From contig NZ_FOKE01000016.1 of NCBI RefSeq assembly GCF_900112065.1, forward strand, positions 55,528 to 119,527: a DNA stretch of 64,000 bases, given 5' to 3'. The notes beneath the pieces were generated by a model. It saw nothing but the letters and a program-made list of their open reading frames with translations. It was not told where the DNA came from and ran no database searches. Every line of letters begins with the position of its first letter. Position 1 is the first letter of the stretch. Made by a program: the position numbers and the translations under genes. Source of the stretch: Cohnella sp. OV330 (lineage in GTDB: Bacteria > Bacillota > Bacilli > Paenibacillales > Paenibacillaceae). Shown here piece by piece: positions 26,705 to 34,495 of this stretch.

Positions 26705-27451
26705 ATGTCATATCCCGAATCCACGGTGCTCCAAACGTCGGCGCTTCAGACGCCGGTGCTTCAATCGCCGTCCCTGAACCTGTCGGCCGACTCGACCCAG
26801 AAGGTCAATTATGCCAAAAACGAACAAAACGTCATCACGCAGCTGTTCGCCGATCAACTGCCCGCCGTCAGAACCGGGTTCTTCAATATTTATATGAGCC
26901 AAGGCGTCGTGGTCTCGCCGCATTGGCACACCAACGCGACCGAACTCGTCTTCCTGATCAGCGGCGAGATCCAGACATCCGTCTTCAATCCGTTCACCCA
27001 GGAGCTCATGACATATCGGCTGAAGCCCGGCCAAGTCTCGCAGTTTCCGCTGGGCTGGTTCCACTGGCTCGTGGCGCTGACCGACCATACGCACCTGCTG
27101 ACGATCTTCGACGTCCCGACGCCCGACATCGTTTACGCGGGCGACTTCCTGCGGACGCTGCCGCCCGAAGTCGCCGCCCGCGCCTACTGCGTGAATCCCG
27201 CCGCCTTTGCCCAAGCCGTCGCCCCGCTCCAGAAGCCGGTCATCCTTGGCCCGCCTCCGGGCTGCTCGCCGGCGCCAGGCACGGTGCAGGGCGCATCCGC
27301 GCAGACGGGCTATCCGCATGCTGCGGCGCAGGGCGCGGCGTCGCCGGGCCCGATGTATCCGGGCACGATGCCTGGCGTGATGCCGCAGAACGTCATGCCG
27401 CAGCAGGGAACGGCGGCGGTACCCTATCCCCCTGGGTCAGGCTGGAGATAG
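26705..27451 (+). CDS. Cupin-domain protein with a Pro/Gly/Met-rich tail
   Basis: A 248-residue protein. An N-terminal Ser/Leu-rich region with near-repeats (QTSALQTPVLQSPSL) leads into one germin-like cupin (about 55-165) with the metal motif SPHWHTNATELVFLISGEIQ and GQVSQFPLGWFHWLV. The last 70 residues are low-complexity, rich in Pro, Gly, Met and Ala (for example MYPGTMPGVMPQNVMPQQ). Similar Paenibacillus proteins are small oxalate-decarboxylase-like cupins, possibly coat-associated; that role is a guess. GGGAGG lies 9 nt upstream of the ATG. A terminator follows. Confidence 0.82.
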   Translation: MSYPESTVLQTSALQTPVLQSPSLNLSADSTQKVNYAKNEQNVITQLFADQLPAVRTGFFNIYMSQGVVVSPHWHTNATELVFLISGEIQTSVFNPFTQELMTYRLKPGQVSQFPLGWFHWLVALTDHTHLLTIFDVPTPDIVYAGDFLRTLPPEVAARAYCVNPAAFAQAVAPLQKPVILGPPPGCSPAPGTVQGASAQTGYPHAAAQGAASPGPMYPGTMPGVMPQNVMPQQGTAAVPYPPGSGWR

Positions 27452-27489
27452 ACTTTGAGCGTATCATCGCAATCATAGCAACAGAACGA

Positions 27490-27518
27490 AGCCTGCGGCG
27501 GATGCCGCAGGCTTTTCA
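27490..27518 (+). terminator. Terminator of the cupin gene
   Basis: Perfect 10-bp stem AGCCTGCGGC/GCCGCAGGCT, loop GGAT, then TTTT. Confidence 0.88.
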
Positions 27519-27563
27519 TCTGCATTGTTAACACGGTTGCTGCCGACATGGAGAGCAAGCGAG

Positions 27564-27775
27564 GGAAAGCACATGGGCGATATAGTGGTGAGAGCGCCTA
27601 AAGTGCTGTCGCTGGAAAGCACTTGAGCGAGATTGCTCGTCGGAGCTGCAAAGTGCTGTCGTGGGAAAGCACATGGGCGAGATTGCTGGTGGTGGCACCA
27701 AAAGTGCTGTCCAGGAAAAGCACCTGGTCGAGATCAATAGTCGGAACCACGGAAGTACCATCGCAGGAAAGCACT
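27564..27775. repeat. Five imperfect 50-51-bp tandem repeats with internal dyads
   Basis: Units begin with GGAAAGCAC at 27564, 27614, 27664, 27715 and 27766. Each junction places AAGTGCT about 10 nt before AGCACTT, giving a possible 7-bp hairpin per repeat. The array fills most of the gap before the L,D-transpeptidase gene; no gene is seen in it. Confidence 0.8.
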
Positions 27776-27828
27776 TGAGCGAAACTGCGAGAGAAGCCCG
27801 CGATGATCCCGGCAAGTCGATGTCTTCA

Positions 27829-27839
27829 CCCCCCCCCCC
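27829..27839 (+). other. Run of eleven C residues upstream of the L,D-transpeptidase gene
   Basis: A C11 homopolymer 78 bp before the start codon, in the expected upstream region. It could vary in length by slipped replication or be a sequencing or assembly error. Confidence 0.7.
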
Positions 27840-27917
27840 AGCGGCATACTATCGAGGCGTCCGCACGATTCGCAAGCGGCAATCCGAGGTACGCTTATAG
27901 AAAAGGGGGAACGCTCC

Positions 27918-28649
27918 ATGAATAGGCGTCGACCGAACAGCCGCCATACATACTCGCTCGTCCATACCATGATCGCTGCATGGATCGTCCTCGCGCTGCT
28001 GCCTGCGCTATCCCTGGTACCCGCCCACGCTTCCGCCGCCAGCTTCATGGCCTCCTGGCCTTACAAAGCCAACCTGCTCGGCGCGGAGCAGGTCGTGGTC
28101 GTCGAGGCCAAGTCCCTGCGAGCGCAGACCGGTGTCCTGTCGTTGCGCGAAAAGCAGCCGGACGGCAGATGGACCGTCGTCCTGTCCGGCATTCCCGTCG
28201 CGCTCGGCAAGAACGGCATCGCGAAGACAAAGGAAGGCGACGGCCGCACGCCCTCCGGCGTGTACCCGCTGGGCGAAGCGTTCGGTACCGCGAGCAAGCC
28301 AAAGGGGCTGAAGCTCGCATACAAGCAGACGACCAAGCAGGACTATTGGGTCGACGACCCGACATCCGCCGATTACAATCGATGGGTCGCCTATGCTGGC
28401 AATCCCGACCGCAAATGGCATTCCTACGAGCGCCTCTACCAGCCGCTCTATAAGTACGGGATCGTCGTACGCTACAACGACGATCCCATCGTCCCCGGCC
28501 GCGGCAGCGCCATCTTCCTTCATCTGTGGCGGGATGCGGGCAAGCCGACGGCCGGCTGCATCGCCATGTCCGAGCCGAATCTGCTCAAGCTGATGGCCGC
28601 GCTCGATCCCGCGCGGTCGCCGGCTATCGCCATCGGTCTAGCCGGCTAG
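27918..28649 (+). CDS. L,D-transpeptidase (YkuD-fold) family protein
   Basis: A 243-residue exported protein of the YkuD/ErfK family, which cross-links peptidoglycan or attaches proteins to it. A signal or anchor helix (about 17-38) precedes the catalytic domain. The active-site motif is FLHLWRDAGKPTAGCIAMSE, with the nucleophile Cys in the S/A-x-G-C-I pattern and His in the preceding strand. The earlier part EGDGRTPSGVYPLGEAFG is the usual substrate-loop strand. No LysM domain is present. AAAAGGGGG is 8-10 nt before the ATG. It lies behind the 50-bp repeat array and the C11 tract. Confidence 0.9.
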   Translation: MNRRRPNSRHTYSLVHTMIAAWIVLALLPALSLVPAHASAASFMASWPYKANLLGAEQVVVVEAKSLRAQTGVLSLREKQPDGRWTVVLSGIPVALGKNGIAKTKEGDGRTPSGVYPLGEAFGTASKPKGLKLAYKQTTKQDYWVDDPTSADYNRWVAYAGNPDRKWHSYERLYQPLYKYGIVVRYNDDPIVPGRGSAIFLHLWRDAGKPTAGCIAMSEPNLLKLMAALDPARSPAIAIGLAG

Positions 28650-28683
28650 CTGGAGCGGGGCTTCCCTCAGGCGAAGACTGCCG

Positions 28684-29793
28684 TCAGGCGAAAATCGCCG
28701 CCAGCACGACGATCGCGATCGGCACGAGCAGGATCCCCACGAATATGAGGACGCCAAGCGGATGGGCGAGATTGATCGTCCAGCCGACGCCGGACCTTTT
28801 TTCCACCATCAGGGCAGGGTCCGCCTTGTTGTAGTAGAAAAATCCGCCGCGCCACGCTTCGTCCTCTTGAACGTGCGGGCTGCTCCCGACATCGTCAAGG
28901 CCATGCCTCGCCACGTACCAGACAAAGCCGAACACCGCCAGGATGAGCAGTGCGGGCAATCCAATCATCGCGAGGTTAAGCCGTTCGGTAGGCCAGCCGT
29001 ATAGCGTCACGGATTGGCCCAGACCCAGCATGACGACGACGAACAGCGAGAGCGCGTAAATGAACGCCGAGATCGCTTTTCTAAACCGCAATTGCTTCTC
29101 TCTGGATACCTCCGGACGCGCGGGATCGAGCTGCTGCCGCGCTTGACGGATGCTCATGTTGACCAGCAAAAATACGCCGATTAACCCGAGCTGAACGATG
29201 TTCAGCGTAAACACGGCCCCGAAGCCCTTAGGCGAGTATTCGTCGGCTTCCCCGGAAATGCCGAAGTGCGTCGGCACCGGGTCCGGAATGACGTCCCAAT
29301 GCAGCGCGGCTGAGGCGGCGCCTAGGAGGACGATCGCCAGATGGATCAAGAACCACCCGTTGCCCACGAGCCGCTGACGCTGGCGGAACAGCAGATCGAT
29401 GACGATCTTGGACGGCTTTTCGGCTCTCCAGTTCCTGGCCTGCTTCAAACGCAGCGCCTGCGCCCGTCCCGAACGCCAGACCGGGATCAGGCCGCCGATC
29501 TGAATGATCAGCGCCGCGCCGAACGCCGCCTCGGGGCTCCCTTCGGACCATTCGCCGCCGCTCCAGAGACCGACGGCGACACCGACCGCAAGACCCAGTA
29601 TCCAAACGGCAACCAGCGCGCCGTAGTGTCTGCCCCGGATCCGCCCGACCTCCGCGCTGCCGCGATCCGCCTCGGGTACGTACAAGCCGAACAACAAATG
29701 CTTGGGCGCCAGGAACACCGCCCCGATCATCGTCAGCGAGATCAGCGCGTCCAATATGCCCAATACCAGCCATTCCGTCTGCGTCGCGTTCAC
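28684..29793 (-). CDS. DUF1648-domain membrane protein
   Basis: A 369-residue protein with about eight membrane helices. The diagnostic DUF1648 stretch is seen as IPDPVPTHFGISGEADEYSP, between helices near residue 175. This domain also occurs in SdpI-like immunity and signalling proteins. The N-terminus (LVLGILDALISLTMIGAVFL) and C-terminus (ILVPIAIVVLAAIFA) are membrane-embedded. The start overlaps the stop of the GntR gene by four bases, so the pair is one operon controlled by that regulator. Possible roles are envelope-stress sensing or self-protection from a toxic peptide; neither is shown by the sequence. Confidence 0.83.
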   Translation of the reverse strand: MNATQTEWLVLGILDALISLTMIGAVFLAPKHLLFGLYVPEADRGSAEVGRIRGRHYGALVAVWILGLAVGVAVGLWSGGEWSEGSPEAAFGAALIIQIGGLIPVWRSGRAQALRLKQARNWRAEKPSKIVIDLLFRQRQRLVGNGWFLIHLAIVLLGAASAALHWDVIPDPVPTHFGISGEADEYSPKGFGAVFTLNIVQLGLIGVFLLVNMSIRQARQQLDPARPEVSREKQLRFRKAISAFIYALSLFVVVMLGLGQSVTLYGWPTERLNLAMIGLPALLILAVFGFVWYVARHGLDDVGSSPHVQEDEAWRGGFFYYNKADPALMVEKRSGVGWTINLAHPLGVLIFVGILLVPIAIVVLAAIFA

Positions 29794-30188
29794 TTTGCAT
29801 TCTCTCCCTTCGACATCAATTGCCTGTATACGGCGGCGCTCTGCTCGGCGAACTCCGCCTCCGTCATCCCGCGCACCGCCGCTTCCGCGGCAAGCGGCCG
29901 AATGCCCTTCGCCAGCTTGGCGCGGAATGCCGCGTCCGCGCCGGGCATCCCGCCCGGCTGCACGACGACTCCCTGCTTGCGATGCACCTGAAGGAACCCG
30001 TCCTGCTTCAGAATCTGATAAGCCTTGTTCACCGTGTGCAAATTAATGCCCAGATCCGCGGCGAGGCTTCGTACGGACGGCAGCGGGTCCCCGGGCTTCA
30101 ACTGCTCCGAGGCGATGCCTTCGATCAATTGATCGACCAGCTGCGTATATATGGGTACATCCGATTGCAGATCGATCTCCATCCACAT
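29790..30188 (-). CDS. GntR-family regulator, YtrA type
   Basis: A 132-residue regulator with an N-terminal winged HTH (IDLQSDVPIYTQLVDQLIEG, then LPSVRSLAADLGINLHTVNK) and only a short C-terminal dimerisation helix pair, as in the YtrA subfamily. YtrA-type regulators typically repress their own operon, which here includes the DUF1648 protein. ATG 30188 is chosen because AAGGAGG lies 8 nt upstream. A perfect inverted repeat, CTGTTATAT-N5-ATATAACAG, overlaps the likely promoter and is the probable operator. Confidence 0.9.
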   Translation of the reverse strand: MWMEIDLQSDVPIYTQLVDQLIEGIASEQLKPGDPLPSVRSLAADLGINLHTVNKAYQILKQDGFLQVHRKQGVVVQPGGMPGADAAFRAKLAKGIRPLAAEAAVRGMTEAEFAEQSAAVYRQLMSKGENAK

Positions 30189-30208
30189 GGCGTGACCTCC
30201 TTCACTCT

Positions 30209-30252
30209 CTGTTATATTCATTATATAACAGATACTCAGACAATAACAGATC
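30209..30252 (-). promoter_or_regulatory. Operator/promoter of the GntR-DUF1648 operon
   Basis: A perfect 9-bp-arm inverted repeat at 30209-30231 contains the minus-strand -10-like TATAAT. A second ATAACAGAT half-site lies at 30244-30252, matching 30225-30233. Confidence 0.7.
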
Positions 30253-30282
30253 TTAAACCTAAAATAAGCCTAAATCCGTTCT

Positions 30283-30310
30283 TTGCTTTTGAGCCAGGCT
30301 GTGCTATACT
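30283..30310 (+). promoter_or_regulatory. Promoter of tRNA-Pro
   Basis: TTGCTT (30283-30288), 16-bp spacer, TATACT (30305-30310). Confidence 0.65.
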
Positions 30311-30338
30311 TTCTCTTGCCGCTAAAATTCGGCATCTT

Positions 30339-30415
30339 CGAGACGTGGCTCAGCTTGGTAGAGCGCTTGCTTCGGGAGCAAGAGGTCGCAGGTTCAAATC
30401 CTGTCGTCTCGACCA
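30339..30415 (+). tRNA. tRNA-Pro (anticodon CGG)
   Basis: A 77-nt cloverleaf: acceptor CGAGACG/CGTCTCG, anticodon stem CTTGC/GCAAG with loop TTCGGGA, T-loop GGTTCAAATCC, encoded CCA. It would read CCG codons, consistent with a high-GC genome. Confidence 0.95.
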
Positions 30416-30429
30416 TCCAATACAATGAC

Positions 30430-30459
30430 AGAAGCCCTGAATTACAGGGCTTCTTTTTT
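30430..30459 (+). terminator. Terminator of tRNA-Pro
   Basis: Perfect 10-bp stem AGAAGCCCTG/CAGGGCTTCT, loop AATTA, T6. Confidence 0.92.
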
Positions 30460-30562
30460 ATTTCCCAGCCAACTTGTAATCCCCCGTACATATAAGGTAC
30501 AAATGGAAACGATACGATGAAAGGACGAACGCAGTCAGCCGCAGACGGACAGGAACGCTCTT

Positions 30563-30598
30563 ATGACAACCGTGATGGTCGTGGACGACGAATGCAAA
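30563..30598 (+). pseudogene. Remnant of a response-regulator gene (first 10 codons)
   Basis: From ATG 30563 the sequence reads MTTVMVVDDE, the exact N-terminal pattern of a YesN-type receiver domain (the paired acidic residues bind Mg2+). It then runs directly into a terminator hairpin, with no more receiver sequence. The rest of the gene has apparently been deleted, leaving start and terminator. The window has two complete YesN-type genes for comparison. Confidence 0.55.
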
Positions 30599-30632
30599 AA
30601 CGGACGGTCTCCTCATAGGAGATCGTCCGTTT
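30598..30632. terminator. Symmetrical terminator hairpin
   Basis: AAACGGACG/CGTCCGTTT outside TCTCCT/AGGAGA, with A-run on the left and T-run on the right, so it could work in both directions. Directly follows the response-regulator remnant. Confidence 0.8.
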
Positions 30633-30652
30633 AAATTTCAGCCCCAAGTTAC

Positions 30653-30860
30653 GCACTTGCGGTGCGGTTAGCCGGTTTTGCCGGCTATCTCAGCTCCACC
30701 CGCCGCACTTCCGGTGCCGTTAACCGGTTTTTCCGGCTATCTCCGCTCCACGCGCCGCACTTCCGGTGCCGTTAGCCGGTTTTGCCGGCTATCTCAGCTC
30801 CACCCACCACACTTCCGGTGCCGTTAACCGGTTTTTCCGGCTATCTCAGCCTCCGCCGTC
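30653..30860. repeat. Four tandem 52-bp repeats with a central hairpin
   Basis: Units at 30653, 30705, 30757 and 30809. Units 1 and 3 carry AGCCGGTTTTGCCGGCT, a 6-7-bp perfect hairpin; units 2 and 4 carry AACCGGTTTTTCCGG. The rest (GCACTTCCGGTGCCGTTA and ATCTCAGCTCCACC) is nearly constant. It lies between the terminator and the convergent GntR gene; no gene is seen. Confidence 0.88.
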
Positions 30861-30897
30861 TCCGCGGGCGCCTACCGGTGCCTATGCCCAACGCCGC

Positions 30898-31611
30898 TCA
30901 CCCGTCGTAATTCACCACATAATGCTGCAGCGCCGTATTATAGTATCCCTCGCTGTACTCGACCACGCCGCCCGCCTCGTCGTAGGCGTAGCGCAGCCGC
31001 TTCAGCAGCGGCGTGCCAACCGCCAAGTTCAGCTGCTCGGCGACACCGGCAGGCGCGGCCGATACCGCGAACGCATCCCGAAACCGCGCCAGCACGATGC
31101 CGTTCTCCTCCAGGAAACCGTACAGCGAATGTTCCGCCAGCCCCGACAAGTCCGCATTCTCCAGCATCGCCGGCAGATAGTGCGCGTAGTGAATATACGG
31201 CGCCCCGTCCAGCAGGTACAGCCGTTCGACCCGCAGTCCCGCGTCCCCGAACAGCCGATGCTGCTCGGTCTCCGGCTCATACGAAACAGCCGCCGTAGCG
31301 AGCAGCTTTTTCTGCATCGCATGGCCTTCCTCGACGAGCAGCTCGGTGAAGCTCTTCCACGTGGAGCGCTTGGCCGCCTTCGTGTTGCGGATGACGCGCG
31401 TGCCCCGGCCGCTGCTCGGCTCCAGGTAGCCTTCCTGCACGAGTTCCTTGATGGCGCCCCGGACGGTGATCTTGCTCACGCCGAACTCCTCCTCGAGCCG
31501 CGGCTCGGGAGGAATGTTCGTGTCGAGCGGATACTGTCCGTGCAGAATCCGGTCCTTAATTATGTTTTTGATCTGTACGTACAAGGGCCGCTTGTTGCGG
31601 GACAGATTCAC
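30898..31611 (-). CDS. GntR-family regulator with UTRA effector domain (HutC type)
   Basis: A 237-residue regulator, last gene of the catabolic operon. The winged HTH is PLYVQIKNIIKDRILHGQYP followed by VSKITVRGAIKELVQEGYLE. The UTRA domain (about 85-237) starts with KSFTELLVEEG and ends GGVVEYSEGYYNTALQHYVV, where the effector pocket lies. HutC-type members sense the substrate or an intermediate of the operon they control. The start is a GTG 9 nt after the kinase stop codon. Its likely operator is in the divergent promoter region at 35660-35707. Confidence 0.92.
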   Translation of the reverse strand: MNLSRNKRPLYVQIKNIIKDRILHGQYPLDTNIPPEPRLEEEFGVSKITVRGAIKELVQEGYLEPSSGRGTRVIRNTKAAKRSTWKSFTELLVEEGHAMQKKLLATAAVSYEPETEQHRLFGDAGLRVERLYLLDGAPYIHYAHYLPAMLENADLSGLAEHSLYGFLEENGIVLARFRDAFAVSAAPAGVAEQLNLAVGTPLLKRLRYAYDEAGGVVEYSEGYYNTALQHYVVNYDG

Positions 31612-31622
31612 GGTCTCGATCT

Positions 31623-32648
31623 CTACCTTTCTATGTCGCCTGCCGCCTCCGTCAGGGCGCGGACGATCTCCGCCTCCGACGACATCGGCGTGTCGCCTTG
31701 CACCGTATGGGCCAGCATCGCCGCGGCAGCCGCGAAATCGACGGTTCGATCGGACGGCATCCCGGTCAGTTCTCCGTGCAGGATGCCGCTCGCGTACGCG
31801 TCGCCTGCTCCAATTCTATCATAGACGGCGAACGTCAGCGTTTTGGAAAAAGCGAATTGCCGGTTTTTGTACAAAAAACCTTGCAAGGCGTGCGTCCCGT
31901 CTCCGATGATGGCACGATGGGTACCCGCGATCGCGGCAATGCCGTAAGTGTCGGCAACGGCCGGGATAAGCTCCACGAGCTGATCCCTGCGCACTGCTTG
32001 GCTCGTATTCATGCCGAGGATGTGAATCGCGTCCTTCTCGTTCATCAGCGCGAGGTCGGCCAACTTCAGCATCTCGATATAGTGCGGCTTCGCCTTCGCG
32101 TAGCCGTCCTCTCCCCAGAGCGTCGGACGGTAGTTGCAGTCGAAGACGACGAGACCGCCCTTTCGCTTGACCGCACGCGCCAACTCAGTCATGTGGCCGC
32201 GCACCGTATCGTTCATCGCGAGCGTAATGCCGCAGAAGTGAACGGCGTCCAGCCCCTCCGCGATCGCTTCCCAGTCGTAGGCGCCGGCGGGCGACGTGTT
32301 GAAGCTGCTCTCCAGCCGGTTCGTGTACGTGACGCGACTCGGCCTGGCGCCGAAGCCGTTCTCGAGGAAGTAGAGGCCGACGTACTTCCCATCCCGTCGA
32401 ATGAAGTCCTGGTTCACGCCCAGCTTACGCAAATACGCGACCGCAGCATCGCCCAGCGGGTTTGCCGGCAGCGTCGTGACCAGATAGCCGTCATGCCCGA
32501 ATCGCGCGAGCGCCGAGACGATGTTGACCCCGGTGCCGGAAAAAGAGTATTTGAGCGTGTCCGCCTGGGTGAGCAGCTCATAGCCTGGCACCTGCAGGCG
32601 CATCATCACTTCGCCGAAGGCCGCGATTTTTCTAGGCATGCCGGTCAA
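31623..32648 (-). CDS. PfkB-family sugar kinase (2-keto-3-deoxygluconate kinase-like)
   Basis: A ribokinase-fold kinase of about 338-341 residues. PfkB motif 1 is seen as FSGTGVNIVSALARFG and motif 2, with the catalytic base, as VYDRIGAGDAYASGILHG. The opening AFGEVMMRLQVPG is typical of KDG kinases. TTG 32648 or ATG 32639 can be the start; the gene overlaps the end of the aldolase gene. In this operon it would supply the 6-phosphate needed by DgaE/DgaF, the job done by a PTS in the described Salmonella D-glucosaminate pathway. Whether it acts on KDG or on the amino sugar acid cannot be decided from sequence. Confidence 0.85.
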   Translation of the reverse strand: MTGMPRKIAAFGEVMMRLQVPGYELLTQADTLKYSFSGTGVNIVSALARFGHDGYLVTTLPANPLGDAAVAYLRKLGVNQDFIRRDGKYVGLYFLENGFGARPSRVTYTNRLESSFNTSPAGAYDWEAIAEGLDAVHFCGITLAMNDTVRGHMTELARAVKRKGGLVVFDCNYRPTLWGEDGYAKAKPHYIEMLKLADLALMNEKDAIHILGMNTSQAVRRDQLVELIPAVADTYGIAAIAGTHRAIIGDGTHALQGFLYKNRQFAFSKTLTFAVYDRIGAGDAYASGILHGELTGMPSDRTVDFAAAAAMLAHTVQGDTPMSSEAEIVRALTEAAGDIER

Positions 32649-33390
32649 CCAGCTCCTTCATCGTCGCCAGCAGGCGGCGCACGTCGTCGGTCTTCGTTTT
32701 GCCCGTGGCCTTATCGACGATCGAGGAGTAGACATGCGGGATCACCTGCGGCACGCCGGCTTCGAGCGCCATGCGAAGAATCGGCTCGAAGTTGTCCAGG
32801 TCGATGCCGCCCGTCGGCTCGAGCGCGAAGCCTTCGGCGGCGCAAGCTTCCACCACGGCTTTGTACTCGTCTTCGCGGCTCAGGCCGTTCATCGGAAAAT
32901 ACTTCAGCGCGTTGCCGCCCATGTCGCGCACGAGCGCGATGGCCGCGCGGACGGGCAGGATCGCTTGCTCGGCCGCAGCCGCGCTGACGGGCCCCGTCGA
33001 CACGTTGACATAGCCGACCCGGCCTGTCGGTGAGACGAGGCTGTTAATCCAGCTGTCCTGGCCGTCCAAGTTCGCGCGCGTCGCGCCGACTGCGGGAAAC
33101 ACTTGATTGATATGGCTGCCCGGATAGTGCCTCGCGATCCGCGCGACCACCGCGGCCTGCCGGTTGTCGCCGGCGCCGAGGCCGATCGATACCGCGTCGT
33201 CGATCGCGCGGCCGTATTCCTTCATCGCCTCCACTGCAGCCGCAACGGTCGGATAGTCCTTGGACAGCACGCCGACCAGCACATGCCCTTCGGCCGCATC
33301 GAACACTTCCTTCGCGTTCTCCACGCTGTTCGCCAGAACGTTTAACGCCGCCCGCTCTTTGTACAGTCTCTTCGTCAAACCGCTCGTCAT
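32632..33390 (-). CDS. dgaF: DgaF-family KDPG aldolase (2-dehydro-3-deoxy-6-phosphogluconate aldolase)
   Basis: A 252-residue class I aldolase related to the Salmonella D-glucosaminate operon protein DgaF. It would split 2-keto-3-deoxy-6-phosphogluconate into pyruvate and glyceraldehyde 3-phosphate. The family's features are visible: VLVGVLSKDYPTVAAAVEAM, INQVFPAVGATRANLDGQ, GNALKYFPMNGLSREDEYKA (with the Schiff-base Lys), and EPTGGIDLDNFEPILRMALE. It is distinct from the short Eda-type KDPG aldolases. It starts 2 nt after the DgaE stop, with GGAGGG upstream. Its C-terminal codons overlap the kinase start. Confidence 0.87.
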   Translation of the reverse strand: MTSGLTKRLYKERAALNVLANSVENAKEVFDAAEGHVLVGVLSKDYPTVAAAVEAMKEYGRAIDDAVSIGLGAGDNRQAAVVARIARHYPGSHINQVFPAVGATRANLDGQDSWINSLVSPTGRVGYVNVSTGPVSAAAAEQAILPVRAAIALVRDMGGNALKYFPMNGLSREDEYKAVVEACAAEGFALEPTGGIDLDNFEPILRMALEAGVPQVIPHVYSSIVDKATGKTKTDDVRRLLATMKELVDRHA

Positions 33391-33391
33391 C

Positions 33392-34495
33392 TCATTGCCC
33401 TCCTGCCAGCTCGCGAATGCGCGACGCGATAATGTGAATGTCGTCGCCCTGAAGCGGGCGCGGGTCGATATCGAAGTAGCCTTGGCGGACGCCGTAATCG
33501 CGGGTATAGATGGCGATGTCGCCCTCCTGCAGCGCCTTCGCGAGTCGCACGGCTGTCGTCCCTGCGAGGGCGGGATCGATCCGGACGCGTCCGCGGTAGA
33601 TGGCGCGGCCCGCTTCGTCCTGCACGATCGACACTTGCACGCCCGCTAGATCATTCAAGGGCGCGAGCGCCTGCAGCGATTCCTTTTCCCGCTCGCTCGT
33701 ATCTTCCTTGACCATATACTCGTCCAGCGCCTGAAGCAAGCCGAACGTCGTCTCCTTGCCCACCTTCATGCTGCGTCCGATGCCATGCAGCTGTACTTTC
33801 AGCCATTCGACATACGCCCGCTTGCCGCCGACGATGCCCGAGGTGGGGCCTTCGATCGCCTTGGAGCCGCTGTAGATCGCCAGGTCCGCGCACTTCACGT
33901 ACTTCCGGATATCCTCCTCGGCCGCGGCGTCCACGATGAGCGGTACCCCGCGCCGCTGGGCGATTTCCCAAGCTTCCTCGACGGAGATCATGTTTTTCTG
34001 GACGGCATGATGAGACTTTACGTATAAAATGGCCGCCGTCCGCTCGCCGATCGCGTCCTCGATGTGCTCCGCCTTGCCCTCATTAGCATAGCCGGCCTCC
34101 ACGACCTTGCCGCCGCCTAGGTACACCATCGTCTCCACGGGCGCGCCGTACTGCACGTTGTGCCCTTTCAGCATGACGATCTCGTTCTTCGCGATCGGCT
34201 CCTGGTGCAGCCGTTCGCTGAGGCGCCGGTTGCCCTGCGTGACGATCGCGGCCACCGACAGCGCGATGCCGCTCGACGCGGAATTGACCACGACCGCCGC
34301 CTCCGAACCCAAAATGCCCGCGATCCGGTCGCCGGCCTTGTCGACGAGATCCGCGATCTCCACATACTGCTGCCCGCCTTGCTTCATCGCTTCCATGACG
34401 GTGTCCGTCGGCGCGGACACGCCGAGGATGCTCATCCTTCCGCTCGCATTGATGACGCGCTTAAGCCCGTACTTCGCATGCCATGAATTCGCCAT
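33392..34495 (-). CDS. dgaE: DgaE-family PLP-dependent ammonia-lyase
   Basis: A 367-residue pyridoxal-phosphate enzyme of the SelA-like fold, matching the DgaE family (D-glucosaminate-6-phosphate ammonia-lyase). The PLP lysine lies in LAIYSGSKAIEGPTSGIVGG, and the cofactor-binding Asp in GVPLIVDAAAEEDIRKYV. The N-terminus KYGLKRVINASGRMSILGVS is characteristic. It removes ammonia from an amino sugar acid phosphate to give the 2-keto-3-deoxy product used by DgaF. The start overlaps the metallohydrolase gene by 35 bp, with GAGGGGAG before it, so the two are translated together. Confidence 0.87.
   Translation of the reverse strand: MANSWHAKYGLKRVINASGRMSILGVSAPTDTVMEAMKQGGQQYVEIADLVDKAGDRIAGILGSEAAVVVNSASSGIALSVAAIVTQGNRRLSERLHQEPIAKNEIVMLKGHNVQYGAPVETMVYLGGGKVVEAGYANEGKAEHIEDAIGERTAAILYVKSHHAVQKNMISVEEAWEIAQRRGVPLIVDAAAEEDIRKYVKCADLAIYSGSKAIEGPTSGIVGGKRAYVEWLKVQLHGIGRSMKVGKETTFGLLQALDEYMVKEDTSEREKESLQALAPLNDLAGVQVSIVQDEAGRAIYRGRVRIDPALAGTTAVRLAKALQEGDIAIYTRDYGVRQGYFDIDPRPLQGDDIHIIASRIRELAGGQ

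Noticed and set aside
30653..30860. CRISPR array
   Set aside because: The whole 52-bp unit is repeated, so there are no unique spacers, and no cas gene is in the window.
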